Shown in pieces: positions 26,993-36,564 of a DNA stretch of 64,000 nucleotides. Each line of letters opens with the position of its first letter. Position 1 is the stretch's first letter. The DNA is from Runella slithyformis DSM 19594 (GTDB taxonomy: Bacteria > Bacteroidota > Bacteroidia > Cytophagales > Spirosomataceae). The notes beneath the pieces are model-generated. The model had not been told where the DNA came from and made no database searches. It worked only from the letters and a program-made list of their open reading frames with translations. Location: contig NC_015703.1 in the NCBI RefSeq assembly GCF_000218895.1, positions 3,423,001 through 3,487,000 on the forward strand. Direction: 5' to 3'. The position numbers and the translations under genes are program-made.

Positions 26993-28303
26993 ATGGGCGC
27001 ACATCATCACGAAGTTGTTTCGGTAGAAGAGCAATTTGAGTTTACCGCCACGTCGAAACGCAATCTTCTTATTGGAATGGGTGTAGGTATTGCACTGGTT
27101 CTGATAGGTTCATACCTGTTGTCACAAGGGGGAGGACATGATGCTCACGCTGCGGCCGGTCACGGTGCGGAACATGCACATGACCACGGAGCTCACAGCT
27201 ATCACTGGATACAACGTATCATTGCCAACCTTTGGCTCAACAGTGTTTATTTTGCAGGGATATCAGTTATCGGAATGTTTTTCATTTCCTATAATTATCT
27301 GGCACAAGCGGGTTGGTCGGCAGCATTCAAGCGAATACCCGAAGCAATGCCTGCGTTTTTACCTGTACCTGCAATCATCATGATTGTTTTGGCGGTGTTT
27401 TTTGGTGATAAACTTTACCACTGGATGCATGAAGGGATCATGGATCCTGCCAGTGCCAATTATGATGCGATCATCGCTGGTAAAAAGGGCTTTTTAAATA
27501 AACCTTTTTACATCATCCGATTGGTGCTTTATTTTGGCTTATGGTACATTTTATGGCGTATTGTTCGTAATTTATCCCTTCAGGAGGATGAAATAGGTGG
27601 ACTTGAGGGCTATGAGAAATCAATCAAATACGGCACTGCTTTTTTAGTGGTATTTGCGGTAACGTCTTCCACTTCGGCGTGGGATTTTGTAATGTCCATT
27701 GATACGCACTGGTTCTCAACGATGTTCGGATGGTATACATTGGCCAGCTGGCACGTAGCAGGTTTGGCTACAATGACATTGACCATTGTTACTTTAAAAG
27801 AAAGGGGCTATTTGAAAGCGGTTAACGAGAGTCATTTACATGATTTAGGTAAGTTCTGTTTTGCCTTCAGTATTTTCTGGACCTATGTGTGGTTTGCACA
27901 GTTCCTGTTGATTTATTACGCTAACTTACCCGAAGAAGCGATTTATTATCGGGAGCGTTTCAGCGGCTACGGCGGTATCTACAAAGCACCTTTTTTTATT
28001 AATGTTTTATTAAACTTTGTAGCTCCTTTCCTAGTTTTAATGACAAGAGATGCAAAGCGAACTCCTGTTATTTTGAAAATAGCATGTTGGTCGATTTTGG
28101 TAGGCCATTACTTTGACTTTTATACCAACATCATGCCCGGTACAGTTGGAGCAAATGGCGGTTTTGGAGCAGTAGAATTCGGATTTGTATTGTTGTTTGC
28201 CTGTGCCTTTATTTGGTCAGTATCAAGTCAACTAACAAAAGCAAATTTGATTCCTCGCAATCACCCGATGTTGGAAGAGTCTTTGCACCATGATATTGCG
28301 TAA
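26993..28303 (+). CDS. actF: Alternative complex III subunit F, membrane protein
   Basis: A 436-residue NrfD-related membrane protein with about ten helices, the paralogue of ActC in the same complex. Its N terminus has an unusual histidine-rich segment (about residues 47-70, GHDAHAAAGHGAEHAHDHGA) between the first helix and the core. TSSTSAWDFVMSIDTHWFST and FYTNIMPGTVG are typical ActF stretches. It lies 30 bases before coxB, tying ACIII to the oxidase. Confidence 0.93.
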   Translation: MGAHHHEVVSVEEQFEFTATSKRNLLIGMGVGIALVLIGSYLLSQGGGHDAHAAAGHGAEHAHDHGAHSYHWIQRIIANLWLNSVYFAGISVIGMFFISYNYLAQAGWSAAFKRIPEAMPAFLPVPAIIMIVLAVFFGDKLYHWMHEGIMDPASANYDAIIAGKKGFLNKPFYIIRLVLYFGLWYILWRIVRNLSLQEDEIGGLEGYEKSIKYGTAFLVVFAVTSSTSAWDFVMSIDTHWFSTMFGWYTLASWHVAGLATMTLTIVTLKERGYLKAVNESHLHDLGKFCFAFSIFWTYVWFAQFLLIYYANLPEEAIYYRERFSGYGGIYKAPFFINVLLNFVAPFLVLMTRDAKRTPVILKIACWSILVGHYFDFYTNIMPGTVGANGGFGAVEFGFVLLFACAFIWSVSSQLTKANLIPRNHPMLEESLHHDIA

Positions 28304-28333
28304 CGAATTTAAATTACAACCTATCTTAATACT

Positions 28334-29455
28334 ATGGTATATTTAGTTGGTTTATTATTACTTGTGCTGCTCGGGGTAGCTATTGCCATCGCAGCTAAAT
28401 TGCAAAAAGTAATGGGTAGTGTTCAATCGGGTACAGAGCCTGATGCACCTGTCCCAAACAATAAAGTTAACGGTGCTTTATGGATGGTTTTCCTGATTGC
28501 GGGAACTGTAGGTACTGTGTGGTCTTATTTGTCGGCCAGAAATTATTTCCTGCCGGAAGCATCTTCCCCTCACGGTCGTGAAACAGATAGCCAATTTTGG
28601 CTGGACATGTCATTATTGACCATTGCATTTTTCATTGTCAATTTCCTGTTGTTTTTCTTTGCGTGGAAATACCAGTACAAAAAAGGCTACAAGGCTACAT
28701 TTTATCCTGAAAATCATAAATTGGAGTTAATATGGACTGCAATTCCTGCGGTAATCATGGCAGTGTTGGTATTCTTAGGATTCCGTTCATGGACTCAAAT
28801 TATGTCTGATGCTCCGGCAGATGCTCAAGTAGTTGAAATCATGGGCAAACAGTTTGGCTGGATTGTGCGTTATGGAGGTATTCAGGATAACAAACTTGGT
28901 AATTATAACTTCAAACTTATTGATGATAACAACAACAATCCCAGCGGTATAGATTATTCAGATGAAGCTTCCTTTGATGATTTCATCAACGTAAGCGAAA
29001 TGCACGTAGAAGTGGGTAAACCTGTTTCCCTGAAAATTCGTGCCCGTGATGTATTGCACAGCGTCTTTATCCCTCACATGAGAGTAAAAATGGATGCAGT
29101 ACCGGGGATGCCAACTAAATTCTGGTTTACTCCTGATAAATCAACCGAGCAGATGCGTGCTGAAACGGGTAATCCTAATTTTGATTATGAAATTGCCTGT
29201 ACGGAAGTGTGCGGACGTGGTCACTTTGCCATGCGTCTACGACTGATCGTAGAAGATAAAGCATCAGTAGATGCATGGAAACAACAGCAGAAGCCGGTTT
29301 TATCCACTATTCTGGAAGCTGACCCTAAATTTATTTCCAAAATCCCGGAGAAATTGCGGGCAAAAGCAATGGATTATGCGCCTTATGTAGAAGAAACAGA
29401 CAGCACTACGGCCGCAACCGGTTCAAGCTCAGCAGCAACTTCTTCATTGCGTTAA
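28334..29455 (+). CDS. coxB: Cytochrome c oxidase subunit II
   Basis: A 373-residue protein with an extra N-terminal helix, two standard membrane helices and a cupredoxin domain. The dinuclear CuA ligands are present: CTEVCGRGHFAM supplies Cys289, Cys293, His297 and Met300, and the upstream His is in VLHSVFIPHMRVK. There is no fused cytochrome c domain, so electrons probably come directly from ActA or ActE. The C terminus is a Ser/Thr/Ala-rich tail. Confidence 0.95.
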   Translation: MVYLVGLLLLVLLGVAIAIAAKLQKVMGSVQSGTEPDAPVPNNKVNGALWMVFLIAGTVGTVWSYLSARNYFLPEASSPHGRETDSQFWLDMSLLTIAFFIVNFLLFFFAWKYQYKKGYKATFYPENHKLELIWTAIPAVIMAVLVFLGFRSWTQIMSDAPADAQVVEIMGKQFGWIVRYGGIQDNKLGNYNFKLIDDNNNNPSGIDYSDEASFDDFINVSEMHVEVGKPVSLKIRARDVLHSVFIPHMRVKMDAVPGMPTKFWFTPDKSTEQMRAETGNPNFDYEIACTEVCGRGHFAMRLRLIVEDKASVDAWKQQQKPVLSTILEADPKFISKIPEKLRAKAMDYAPYVEETDSTTAATGSSSAATSSLR

Positions 29456-29487
29456 TTAGAAATTTACAACTTTAAACTCTCACAAAA

Positions 29488-31368
29488 ATGTCAGTAGTAG
29501 AGGCCAATTTGGAACACGATGTTCACGCCCACGATGAGCATGAGCATCATGAAGAATTAAACTTCTGGCGAAAGTATATCTTCTCAGAAGATCACAAGGT
29601 AATTGCCAAACAGTACATGATCACCGGTATTTTTTGGGCAATTATTGGAGCGGCAATGTCCGTGGTTTTCCGTATTCAATTAGGATTTCCGGGCGCAGAT
29701 ATCAGTTGGATGAAGCCTATTCTAGGGAAATGGATCACTGAAAGCGGTGCACTTGATCCCAACTTTTACCTTGCATTAGTCACTATGCATGGTACGATTA
29801 TGGTATTTTTTGTTTTAACTGCCGGCCTTAGCGGTACATTCAGTAACTTCCTTATACCACTGCAGGTAGGAGCCCGTGATATGGCTTCAGGGTTTCTGAA
29901 CATGTTATCGTTTTGGTTCTTTTTTGTATCAAGCGTATTGATGTTCGCTTCAATATTTCTTGAAACCGGTCCCGCAGCGGGAGGTTGGGTCGTTTATCCA
30001 CCATTAAGCGCATTGCCCCAAGCGCACGACGGTTCCAAAATGGGGATGACCTTGTGGTTGTTGAGTATGGCAATTTTTATCATGTCATCTCTTTTGGGTA
30101 GCTTAAATTACGTAACAACGATCATTAACCTCCGTACCCGCGGGATGACTTTCACCCGTCTACCCCTGACTATTTGGGCATTTATGATTACGGCAATTCT
30201 AGGGATTATCTCGTTCCCAGTTTTGTTGTCGGCAGCGTTGCTTTTGATTTTTGATCGTCATTTCGGTACAAGCTTCTACCTTTCAGAGATTTATATTAAC
30301 GGTGAAGCCTTACCAAACGTGGGTGGCAGTCCGATTTTGTTTCAGCACTTGTTCTGGTTTTTAGGCCACCCGGAAGTATATATCGTATTGCTTCCTGCCT
30401 TAGGAATTACCTCAGAAATTATTGCTACAAATTCACGTAAGCCTATCTTTGGTTACCGTGCGATGATTGCCTCACTGATGGCTATCGCATTCCTTGCCTT
30501 TATTGTATGGGCTCACCATATGTTTGTAACGGGAATGAACCCATTCTTAGGTTCCATCTTTATGTTTTTAACGCTGATTATTGCAGTACCTTCAGCCGTA
30601 AAAGCGTTCAACTACATTACAACCTTATGGCGTGGTAATATCGTATTTACACCGGCAATGCTTTTCTCCATTGGATTGGTGTCGTTGTTCGTATCCGGTG
30701 GATTAACGGGGATCATCTTGGGTAACTCGGCATTGGATATTCAATTGCACGATACATACTTTGTAGTTGCTCACTTTCACATTGTAATGGGGGCTGCTTC
30801 GGCCTTTGGATTCTTTGCCGGTATTTACCACTGGTATCCTAAAATGTTTGGCCGAATGATGAATAATACGATGGGGCAACTTCACTTCTGGTTGACTTTT
30901 GCCGGGGTTTATTTGGTGTTTTTCCCAATGCACTACATCGGTATCGCAGGTTTTCCCCGTCGTTATTATCAATTCACAAGCTTTGACTTTGGTAAATCAT
31001 TCACAGACCTTAATATGTTTGTGAGTATTGCGGCTATCTTTACATTTTTTGCTCAGTTTATCTTCCTTTGGAATTTCTTCTACAGCATGTTCAAAGGTAA
31101 AGTAGCACCAATGAATCCATGGCAATCAAATACGCTCGAATGGACCACTCCTGTCAACGTTGGACATGGTAACTGGGTAGGGGAAATTCCTGCGGTATAT
31201 CGTTGGCCATATGATTACAGCAAACCCGGTTCAGACGTAGATTTTATTCCGCAAAACGTACCCCATTCTCAAACACCGGAATCTAACTTCCCGCATGAGA
31301 ATGCCTACATAGCACAGGAAAAAGAAATTGAGGCTCAAAACTACAATGACCAATTCCAGGCTCATTGA
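29488..31368 (+). CDS. coxA: Cytochrome c oxidase subunit I
   Basis: A 626-residue haem-copper oxidase core with at least twelve helices. Ligands are clear: the haem a histidine in MHGTIMVFF, the CuB and cross-linked Tyr motif in GHPEVYIVLLPALG, the HH pair in WAHHMFVTG, and the haem a/a3 histidines in HDTYFVVAHFHIVMG. It reduces oxygen to water and pumps protons. The N terminus is very His-rich (HVHAHDEHEHHEE-like, residues 10-24), similar in kind to ActF and subunit IV. Confidence 0.97.
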   Translation: MSVVEANLEHDVHAHDEHEHHEELNFWRKYIFSEDHKVIAKQYMITGIFWAIIGAAMSVVFRIQLGFPGADISWMKPILGKWITESGALDPNFYLALVTMHGTIMVFFVLTAGLSGTFSNFLIPLQVGARDMASGFLNMLSFWFFFVSSVLMFASIFLETGPAAGGWVVYPPLSALPQAHDGSKMGMTLWLLSMAIFIMSSLLGSLNYVTTIINLRTRGMTFTRLPLTIWAFMITAILGIISFPVLLSAALLLIFDRHFGTSFYLSEIYINGEALPNVGGSPILFQHLFWFLGHPEVYIVLLPALGITSEIIATNSRKPIFGYRAMIASLMAIAFLAFIVWAHHMFVTGMNPFLGSIFMFLTLIIAVPSAVKAFNYITTLWRGNIVFTPAMLFSIGLVSLFVSGGLTGIILGNSALDIQLHDTYFVVAHFHIVMGAASAFGFFAGIYHWYPKMFGRMMNNTMGQLHFWLTFAGVYLVFFPMHYIGIAGFPRRYYQFTSFDFGKSFTDLNMFVSIAAIFTFFAQFIFLWNFFYSMFKGKVAPMNPWQSNTLEWTTPVNVGHGNWVGEIPAVYRWPYDYSKPGSDVDFIPQNVPHSQTPESNFPHENAYIAQEKEIEAQNYNDQFQAH

Positions 31369-32368
31369 CGAAAATAATAGCAATAGTCTATTCCGAAAGC
31401 TGGCGCTTCTAACAGTTGTTGTCGTATATATTTTGATACTTATCGGCGGAATTGTTAGAAGTACCGGCTCCGGGATGGGGTGCCCGGATTGGCCAAAATG
31501 TTTTGGAAGCTGGGTGCCTCCAACAGAAATATCTCAGTTGCCTCCGAATTACCAGGAGATTTACGGGGCAAAGCTTAAGGGCGAAATCGAATTCAATGCT
31601 ACAAAAACTTGGATTGAGTATCTAAATCGGTTATTTGGTGTTTTTACCGGTATTCTGATTTTTGGAACACTTCTCGCTTCTATCCCTTTCCTGAAAAAAG
31701 ACCGCCCCGTATTTTATATGAGCTTGGCTGCATTCCTGCTTACAGGCTTTCAGGGATGGTTAGGTTCAAAAGTTGTATCAGCAGAATTATCCCCGTTCAT
31801 TGTTACATTACACATGCTGCTGGCTATAGTCATCGTTTTTGTGCTGCTGTATGTAACGGCAAGGTCCTATTCAGGTTATGTTGATGTTGAAAAGGTACAG
31901 AACAGAGGAATACTCAATAAGTGGCTGAAATGGACGATATCGCTTTCCTTACTCCAAGTGGTAATCGGTACTCAGGTGCGCGAAGCAATGGATGTGGCAA
32001 TAACGGGTCTTGGAAATGCGCAACGAGATAAATGGATTGATAACTTAGGAATTGTTTTCTACATTCATCGCTCTTTTTCTATCGTCATTTTCCTGCTGCA
32101 TGCGGGCCTCCTCTATCTATTGACTAAAAACAGTCAGACTAAAGGATTGATTCATAAGTTGTCTTCAGCGCTTTTGTGGATTGTTTTTGTTGAGATTATT
32201 ACCGGGGTAATTTTAGCTTATTTAAACGTACCACCGGTGGCACAGCCAATTCATTTAACGTTGGCAATTGTTTCAGTAGGAGTGCAGTTCGTTGTTTGGT
32301 TATTGCTCAATGCTGAAAGTGTGTTTAAGAAAAAACGGGTCTTAAGGGCCGAAAATATGAACGTATAA
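31346..32368 (+). CDS. ctaA: Haem A synthase (COX15/CtaA)
   Basis: From the ATG at 31346 the protein has 340 residues and overlaps the end of coxA by 23 bases, so the two are translationally close. It has eight helices with the GGIVRSTGSGMGCPDWPKCFG entry, the WIEYLNRLFG motif and paired histidines in LHMLLAIVI and HRSFSIVIFLLH. It oxidises the haem O methyl group to make haem A for coxA. Confidence 0.93.
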   Translation: MTNSRLIDENNSNSLFRKLALLTVVVVYILILIGGIVRSTGSGMGCPDWPKCFGSWVPPTEISQLPPNYQEIYGAKLKGEIEFNATKTWIEYLNRLFGVFTGILIFGTLLASIPFLKKDRPVFYMSLAAFLLTGFQGWLGSKVVSAELSPFIVTLHMLLAIVIVFVLLYVTARSYSGYVDVEKVQNRGILNKWLKWTISLSLLQVVIGTQVREAMDVAITGLGNAQRDKWIDNLGIVFYIHRSFSIVIFLLHAGLLYLLTKNSQTKGLIHKLSSALLWIVFVEIITGVILAYLNVPPVAQPIHLTLAIVSVGVQFVVWLLLNAESVFKKKRVLRAENMNV

Positions 32369-32369
32369 C

Positions 32370-33245
32370 ATGTCAATAACCTTAGATATACTTTTCTTAA
32401 AACTACGTTCTTACCTCGAACTCATGAAGTTACGATTGGCGTGGTTGGTAGCTTTCTCCGGTGCTTTTGGGTACAGCTTAGCCGTTGAAAAAGTGCAATG
32501 GATACCCTTATGCATTTTTCTTTTTGCCGCTTTTTGCATAACAGGTGCGGCAAATATTATAAATCAGATTATCGAAAAAGATCTGGATAAATTGATGAAG
32601 CGTACACATGCCCGTCCACTGCCGAGCGAGAGGGTAAGTATACAGGAGGCCGTTTGGCTGGCGGTTATTTTGTTTTCTGTGTCAACGTTTATCTTTTTGG
32701 TTGAATTTAATCTACGAGCCTGTGCATTGGCTATACTCTCAACTATCTTATACGGTTTTGTATATACACCACTGAAAAGGGAAGGTCCTATTGCGGTATT
32801 CGTGGGGGCGATCCCCGGTGCATTTCCTCCCATGATTGGTTGGGTAGCAGCTACTAATCAATTTGGTCTTGAGCCGGGAATTCTATTTGCCATTCAATTT
32901 ATTTGGCAATTCCCTCATTTTTGGGCCATAGCCTGGGTATTGGATGAAGATTATAAGAAAGCAGGGTTTCGCCTATTACCTTCTAAAGGAGGTAAAAATC
33001 GGAGTACGGCGATACAGATAATGTGTTACACATTGTTTTTGTTACCGGTGGGTTGGTTGCCTTATGAACTTGGAATAACCGGAATCAATTCAGCTTTGGT
33101 AGCAACTCTGTTTGGTATTTTATTTTTAGCACAAACATTCCATTTAATGCGAAAATGCTCGGACAAGACCGCGTTACAGTTGATGTTTGGCTCATTTATT
33201 TATTTACCCATAGTACAGATAGCGTACTTGTTGGACAAGCTTTAA
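32370..33245 (+). CDS. ctaB: Protohaem IX farnesyltransferase (haem O synthase)
   Basis: A 291-residue UbiA-family prenyltransferase. The first aspartate motif is NQIIEKDLDKLMKRTHARPL and the second is LDEDYKKAGFRLLP. It farnesylates haem B to haem O, the substrate of CtaA. It starts 1 base after the ctaA stop. Confidence 0.95.
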   Translation: MSITLDILFLKLRSYLELMKLRLAWLVAFSGAFGYSLAVEKVQWIPLCIFLFAAFCITGAANIINQIIEKDLDKLMKRTHARPLPSERVSIQEAVWLAVILFSVSTFIFLVEFNLRACALAILSTILYGFVYTPLKREGPIAVFVGAIPGAFPPMIGWVAATNQFGLEPGILFAIQFIWQFPHFWAIAWVLDEDYKKAGFRLLPSKGGKNRSTAIQIMCYTLFLLPVGWLPYELGITGINSALVATLFGILFLAQTFHLMRKCSDKTALQLMFGSFIYLPIVQIAYLLDKL

Positions 33246-33253
33246 TTCGGAAT

Positions 33254-33838
33254 ATGGCTGAGGTAGAAAAAATCAGAATTGAGGAAGCACCTGAAACGTT
33301 GGCAATGGATCCCAAGAAGTTCATTCTTTGGGGGTTTATTGTTACAATTATTATGCTGTTTGCTTCCCAAACCAGTGCGTATTTGGTTCGACGAGCCGAA
33401 GGAAACTGGGTAGAGTTTGAGGTCCCACAGATATTCTGGTACAGTACCGTTGTACTTTTTATCAGTAGTGTGGCAATGCATTGGGCCTATTTGGCGGCAA
33501 AAAAAGATAATTTCAGTACGCTCAAAATAGCAATTTCTATTACTTTTGTGCTTGGAATGGCATTTCTGGTAATGCAGTTCTTTGGGTGGCAGGAATTGGT
33601 TGCGCAGAACGTTTACTTTGTAGGTAATCCATCAGGTTCATTTTTTTACGTGTTTACCCTGTTACATGGTATTCACTTAATTACCGGGCTTTTGGTACTT
33701 TGTGTTACTTTTGTTTCTTCTATGAGGTTGAAAGTACACGCAAAAAATTTACGACGAATAGAGATTTGTACAACCTACTGGCATTTTCTGGACATTTTAT
33801 GGATTTATCTATTTGTTTTTCTTTTGTATTTTCGTTAG
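33254..33838 (+). CDS. coxC: Cytochrome c oxidase subunit III (first copy)
   Basis: I choose the ATG at 33254 (194 residues, MAEVEKIRIEEAPETLAMD), 8 bases after ctaB; a longer frame would run inside ctaB. Five helices are seen, with LLHGIHLITGLLVL and the closing YWHFLDILWIYLFVFLLY signature of subunit III. It is the shorter of two subunit III genes here. Confidence 0.92.
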   Translation: MAEVEKIRIEEAPETLAMDPKKFILWGFIVTIIMLFASQTSAYLVRRAEGNWVEFEVPQIFWYSTVVLFISSVAMHWAYLAAKKDNFSTLKIAISITFVLGMAFLVMQFFGWQELVAQNVYFVGNPSGSFFYVFTLLHGIHLITGLLVLCVTFVSSMRLKVHAKNLRRIEICTTYWHFLDILWIYLFVFLLYFR

Positions 33839-33882
33839 AAACAGAGTCTTAATTAAAACTTGCAATATTTAATAGAATAACG

Positions 33883-34644
33883 ATGGCTGCTACTGCACAA
33901 CCGAATGTTAAAAATGTATGGCTGGGGGGAGTTGAACCCATGAAGGCCAGCTACGGGAAGCTGATGATGTGGTTCTTTTTAGTATCGGACACATTTACTT
34001 TCTCGGCTTTGCTGGTTTCTTATGGTTTGGTTCGTTATAGCTACCCGGCGTATGCGGGTAAAGTCGCTGAATTTGTTTCATCGCCAACATATTGGCCAAT
34101 CCCTGAAAAGGTTTTTGATGCATTGCCCTTCCTTCACGGTTTGCATGCACCGCTGATATTTGTTGGTATCATGACCTTTATTTTGATTTTTAGCTCAGTC
34201 ACGATGGTACTAGCCGTAGAAGCAGGCCATCGTAATGACCGTGCTACCGTTGAAAAATATATGCTTTGGACTCTTTTGGGCGGTGCTACTTTCTTAGGCT
34301 GCCAAGCATGGGAATGGACGCACTTTATTCATGGAACAGAAGGCGGTACAGTCATCAAAGAATTGGTAGACGGATCGTGGGTATCAAAAACCATCTTTGG
34401 CGCAAATCTTACCGAAAACCAATACGGTCCTCCGGCATTTGCAGACTTCTTTTTCTTCATTACCGGATTCCACGGTACGCACGTATTTTCCGGTGTTGTA
34501 CTAAATTTTCTGGTTTTTTATCGAACAGCAACGGGTACTTATGAGCGTCGGGGTCATTATGAAATGGTTGAGAAAGTAGGCTTGTACTGGCACTTTGTTG
34601 ACTTGGTGTGGGTATTTGTATTTACGTTCTTCTATTTGGTATAA
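33883..34644 (+). CDS. coxC: Cytochrome c oxidase subunit III (second copy)
   Basis: A 253-residue subunit III with the same GFHGTHVFSGVVLN and YWHFVDLVWVFVFTFFY signatures as the preceding gene but a longer extramembrane insertion (about residues 65-85 and 160-185). Two adjacent, divergent subunit III genes are usual in Bacteroidota caa3 clusters. Both may be needed for one oxidase. Confidence 0.92.
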   Translation: MAATAQPNVKNVWLGGVEPMKASYGKLMMWFFLVSDTFTFSALLVSYGLVRYSYPAYAGKVAEFVSSPTYWPIPEKVFDALPFLHGLHAPLIFVGIMTFILIFSSVTMVLAVEAGHRNDRATVEKYMLWTLLGGATFLGCQAWEWTHFIHGTEGGTVIKELVDGSWVSKTIFGANLTENQYGPPAFADFFFFITGFHGTHVFSGVVLNFLVFYRTATGTYERRGHYEMVEKVGLYWHFVDLVWVFVFTFFYLV

Positions 34645-34730
34645 TTCAGTCATTTTCACATACCTAAGCAATCAACCATTATTGGTTTAATGTCTCCCTT
34701 CCTAACATTTAACATAACGTTTTATAAGAT

Positions 34731-35051
34731 ATGGCACACGTTCACGAACACGAAGTTGATGAAAACGCCGGAGCAGAGCAACGGAAAGCAATCTGGCGTA
34801 CATTTTGGATTCTTTTAATCCTTACCGCAGTAGAATTTTTAATTGCATTTACTATAGAAGCAGGTTCGCTTAAAACAGCAATCTTTGTAGGGATGACCAT
34901 TGTCAAGGCATTTTATATTGTCGGTGAATTTATGCACTTAAAGCATGAAGTTAAATCCTTGATTTGGGCGATCTTGATTCCGTGTATATTTGTGGTTTGG
35001 CTGTTGATTGCGCTCATGCGTGAGGGTGGCTCCATTTTTGACTTACGTTAA
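34731..35051 (+). CDS. Cytochrome c oxidase subunit IV family protein
   Basis: A 106-residue protein with three helices of the prokaryotic subunit IV (CtaF/CyoD-like) family, including VKAFYIVGEFMHLKHE. The N terminus is short and His-rich (MAHVHEHEVDE). It stabilises the CuB site region of haem-copper oxidases in related systems. Confidence 0.88.
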   Translation: MAHVHEHEVDENAGAEQRKAIWRTFWILLILTAVEFLIAFTIEAGSLKTAIFVGMTIVKAFYIVGEFMHLKHEVKSLIWAILIPCIFVVWLLIALMREGGSIFDLR

Positions 35052-35114
35052 CATTATCAGTGAGTTGAATGGTATCTCGTCCACTCAATTCTGAGTAAAA
35101 GAGTATTCTATACT

Positions 35115-35639
35115 ATGAAAAGATACCTGAAAGCCGGCTTGCTAACCCTTGTGTTGGTACTGCCGGCTTTAATTGTTTTATTTTTACACGCCTTTACAGA
35201 AAACCATTTTACATTACCATATTTGCAGCCGTTAGTTGATTCAACGGGTAAGGCAGTAATGAATGGTAACGATACGGTGTTCTATCAAATTCCAAATGCT
35301 GCTGATCAAAAAATCAAAGTCATTGCGTTTTTTGGCCCTAATCCGTCAGCGCAGCTAAGGCAACAGTTCTCCAGGGTTGAAAAGCTTACTTCTGACGAGG
35401 TAAAAGTAATGTCATTGCTGGAACAGGACAGTGAAAAACAGGCAACTGAAGTGTATCAACTCAAACCCCTTCAAAAGCTAAAGCCTATTAAAACAATTCC
35501 TTATAACGAGCAGTTAGTTTTGGTAGATAAAAACGGCTACCTGCGGGGAATTTATGATGGTACAGACCCGGAAGACGTAGATCGCTTATCGGCTGAATTG
35601 AAAATTCTCATTGATATTTACACAAAAGTCAAAGACTAA
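35115..35639 (+). CDS. SCO1/SenC-like protein lacking the copper-binding cysteines
   Basis: A 174-residue protein with an N-terminal membrane anchor and a thioredoxin-like domain. VIAFFGPNPSAQ takes the place of the SCO FFTxCPxxC element, and LVLVDKNGYLRGIYDGTDPEDVDRL matches the SCO C terminus. It has no cysteine at all, so it cannot bind copper as classical SCO does. Position after subunit IV fits an oxidase assembly factor. The similarity is by eye. Confidence 0.65.
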   Translation: MKRYLKAGLLTLVLVLPALIVLFLHAFTENHFTLPYLQPLVDSTGKAVMNGNDTVFYQIPNAADQKIKVIAFFGPNPSAQLRQQFSRVEKLTSDEVKVMSLLEQDSEKQATEVYQLKPLQKLKPIKTIPYNEQLVLVDKNGYLRGIYDGTDPEDVDRLSAELKILIDIYTKVKD

Positions 35640-35646
35640 CCTGACG

Positions 35647-36189
35647 ATGACAACACTTGCATTGCCAAAAGACAAAAAATATAATAAAGTAATCAACATC
35701 ATTGCCGTAGCAATACCCTTGGTCGTGGCTGTTTTGCTAAACCCGCGTATCCCCAAAGTAGAACTCGGAGAGTGGACAAAAGCCCTGCCTCATGTTAATG
35801 GCCTGATTAATACGTTAACATCAGTCTCATTGTTGGTCGGGTATTATTTTATCAAGAAGAAGAATATTGCTGCCCATCGCCAAATGATGATCGTTTCATT
35901 TATCCTTGGTTCCTTATTCTTAGTGAGTTATGTTCTATACCACTTGTCAAATGAGTCTACCCCTTACGGTGGGACAGGGCTCATCCGGCCTGTCTATTAT
36001 TTTTTGTTGGTAACGCACATTACTTTATCAATAGGGGTGGTTTGGTTTGTATTGAGGGCTATTTATTTTGCCTTGAGCAATCAGATCGATCTCCATAAAA
36101 AAGCCGTAAAATGGGCTTTCCCCATTTGGCTATACGTAAGCATCACGGGCGTAATTGTTTATTTAATGATCAGTCCTTACTATAATTAA
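35647..36189 (+). CDS. DUF420 family membrane protein
   Basis: From the ATG at 35647 (180 residues), 7 bases after the SCO-like gene. Five helices with conserved LPHVNGLINTLTSVSLLVGYYFIK, AHRQMMIVSFILGSLFLVSY and HITLSIGVVWFVL stretches match DUF420. Such genes often sit in cytochrome oxidase clusters. The role is probably assembly of the oxidase, not shown. Confidence 0.85.
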   Translation: MTTLALPKDKKYNKVINIIAVAIPLVVAVLLNPRIPKVELGEWTKALPHVNGLINTLTSVSLLVGYYFIKKKNIAAHRQMMIVSFILGSLFLVSYVLYHLSNESTPYGGTGLIRPVYYFLLVTHITLSIGVVWFVLRAIYFALSNQIDLHKKAVKWAFPIWLYVSITGVIVYLMISPYYN

Positions 36190-36196
36190 AGCTCAA

Positions 36197-36478
36197 ATGA
36201 AAAAGATACTGTGTTTGTTTTTGGCTATTTTGTTCGTTTTTGTCTTTACAGACGGTGCAATGGCACAATGTGCTATGTGTAAAGGAGCCGTTGAGACCAA
36301 TATGAGTACGGGTAGAAACGTTATTGGTAACGGTATCAATGCCGGTATTGCCTACTTATTTGTGTTTCCATACCTAACCGTAGGAGTTATTGCTTATTTA
36401 TGGTACCGCAACAGTAAAAAGGCATTAGCCGAAAGGGTGGCGCTTCAGCAACGATTGAGAAGTGTATTAGACATCTGA
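36197..36478 (+). CDS. Small CxxC membrane protein of the respiratory cluster
   Basis: A 93-residue protein with signal peptide (MKKILCLFLAILFVFVFTDG), then QCAMCKGAVETN at about residue 24, one further membrane helix and a basic tail. The CxxC would face the periplasm. It could be a thiol or copper-handling helper for the cysteine-less SCO-like neighbour, but this is inference. It begins 7 bases after the DUF420 gene and ends the respiratory unit. Confidence 0.75.
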   Translation: MKKILCLFLAILFVFVFTDGAMAQCAMCKGAVETNMSTGRNVIGNGINAGIAYLFVFPYLTVGVIAYLWYRNSKKALAERVALQQRLRSVLDI

Positions 36479-36564
36479 AAAATTCAGTTATTTGTGCCAA
36501 GTGTTTATGATTGGATTTAGGACAACTTTCCCAAATCCGTTGCCGAAATCTAATTTTTTGTTCA

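Noticed and set aside
33155-33253. An earlier start for the first subunit III gene.
   Set aside because: It would translate 33 codons inside ctaB in another frame; the ATG at 33254 fits spacing and family length.
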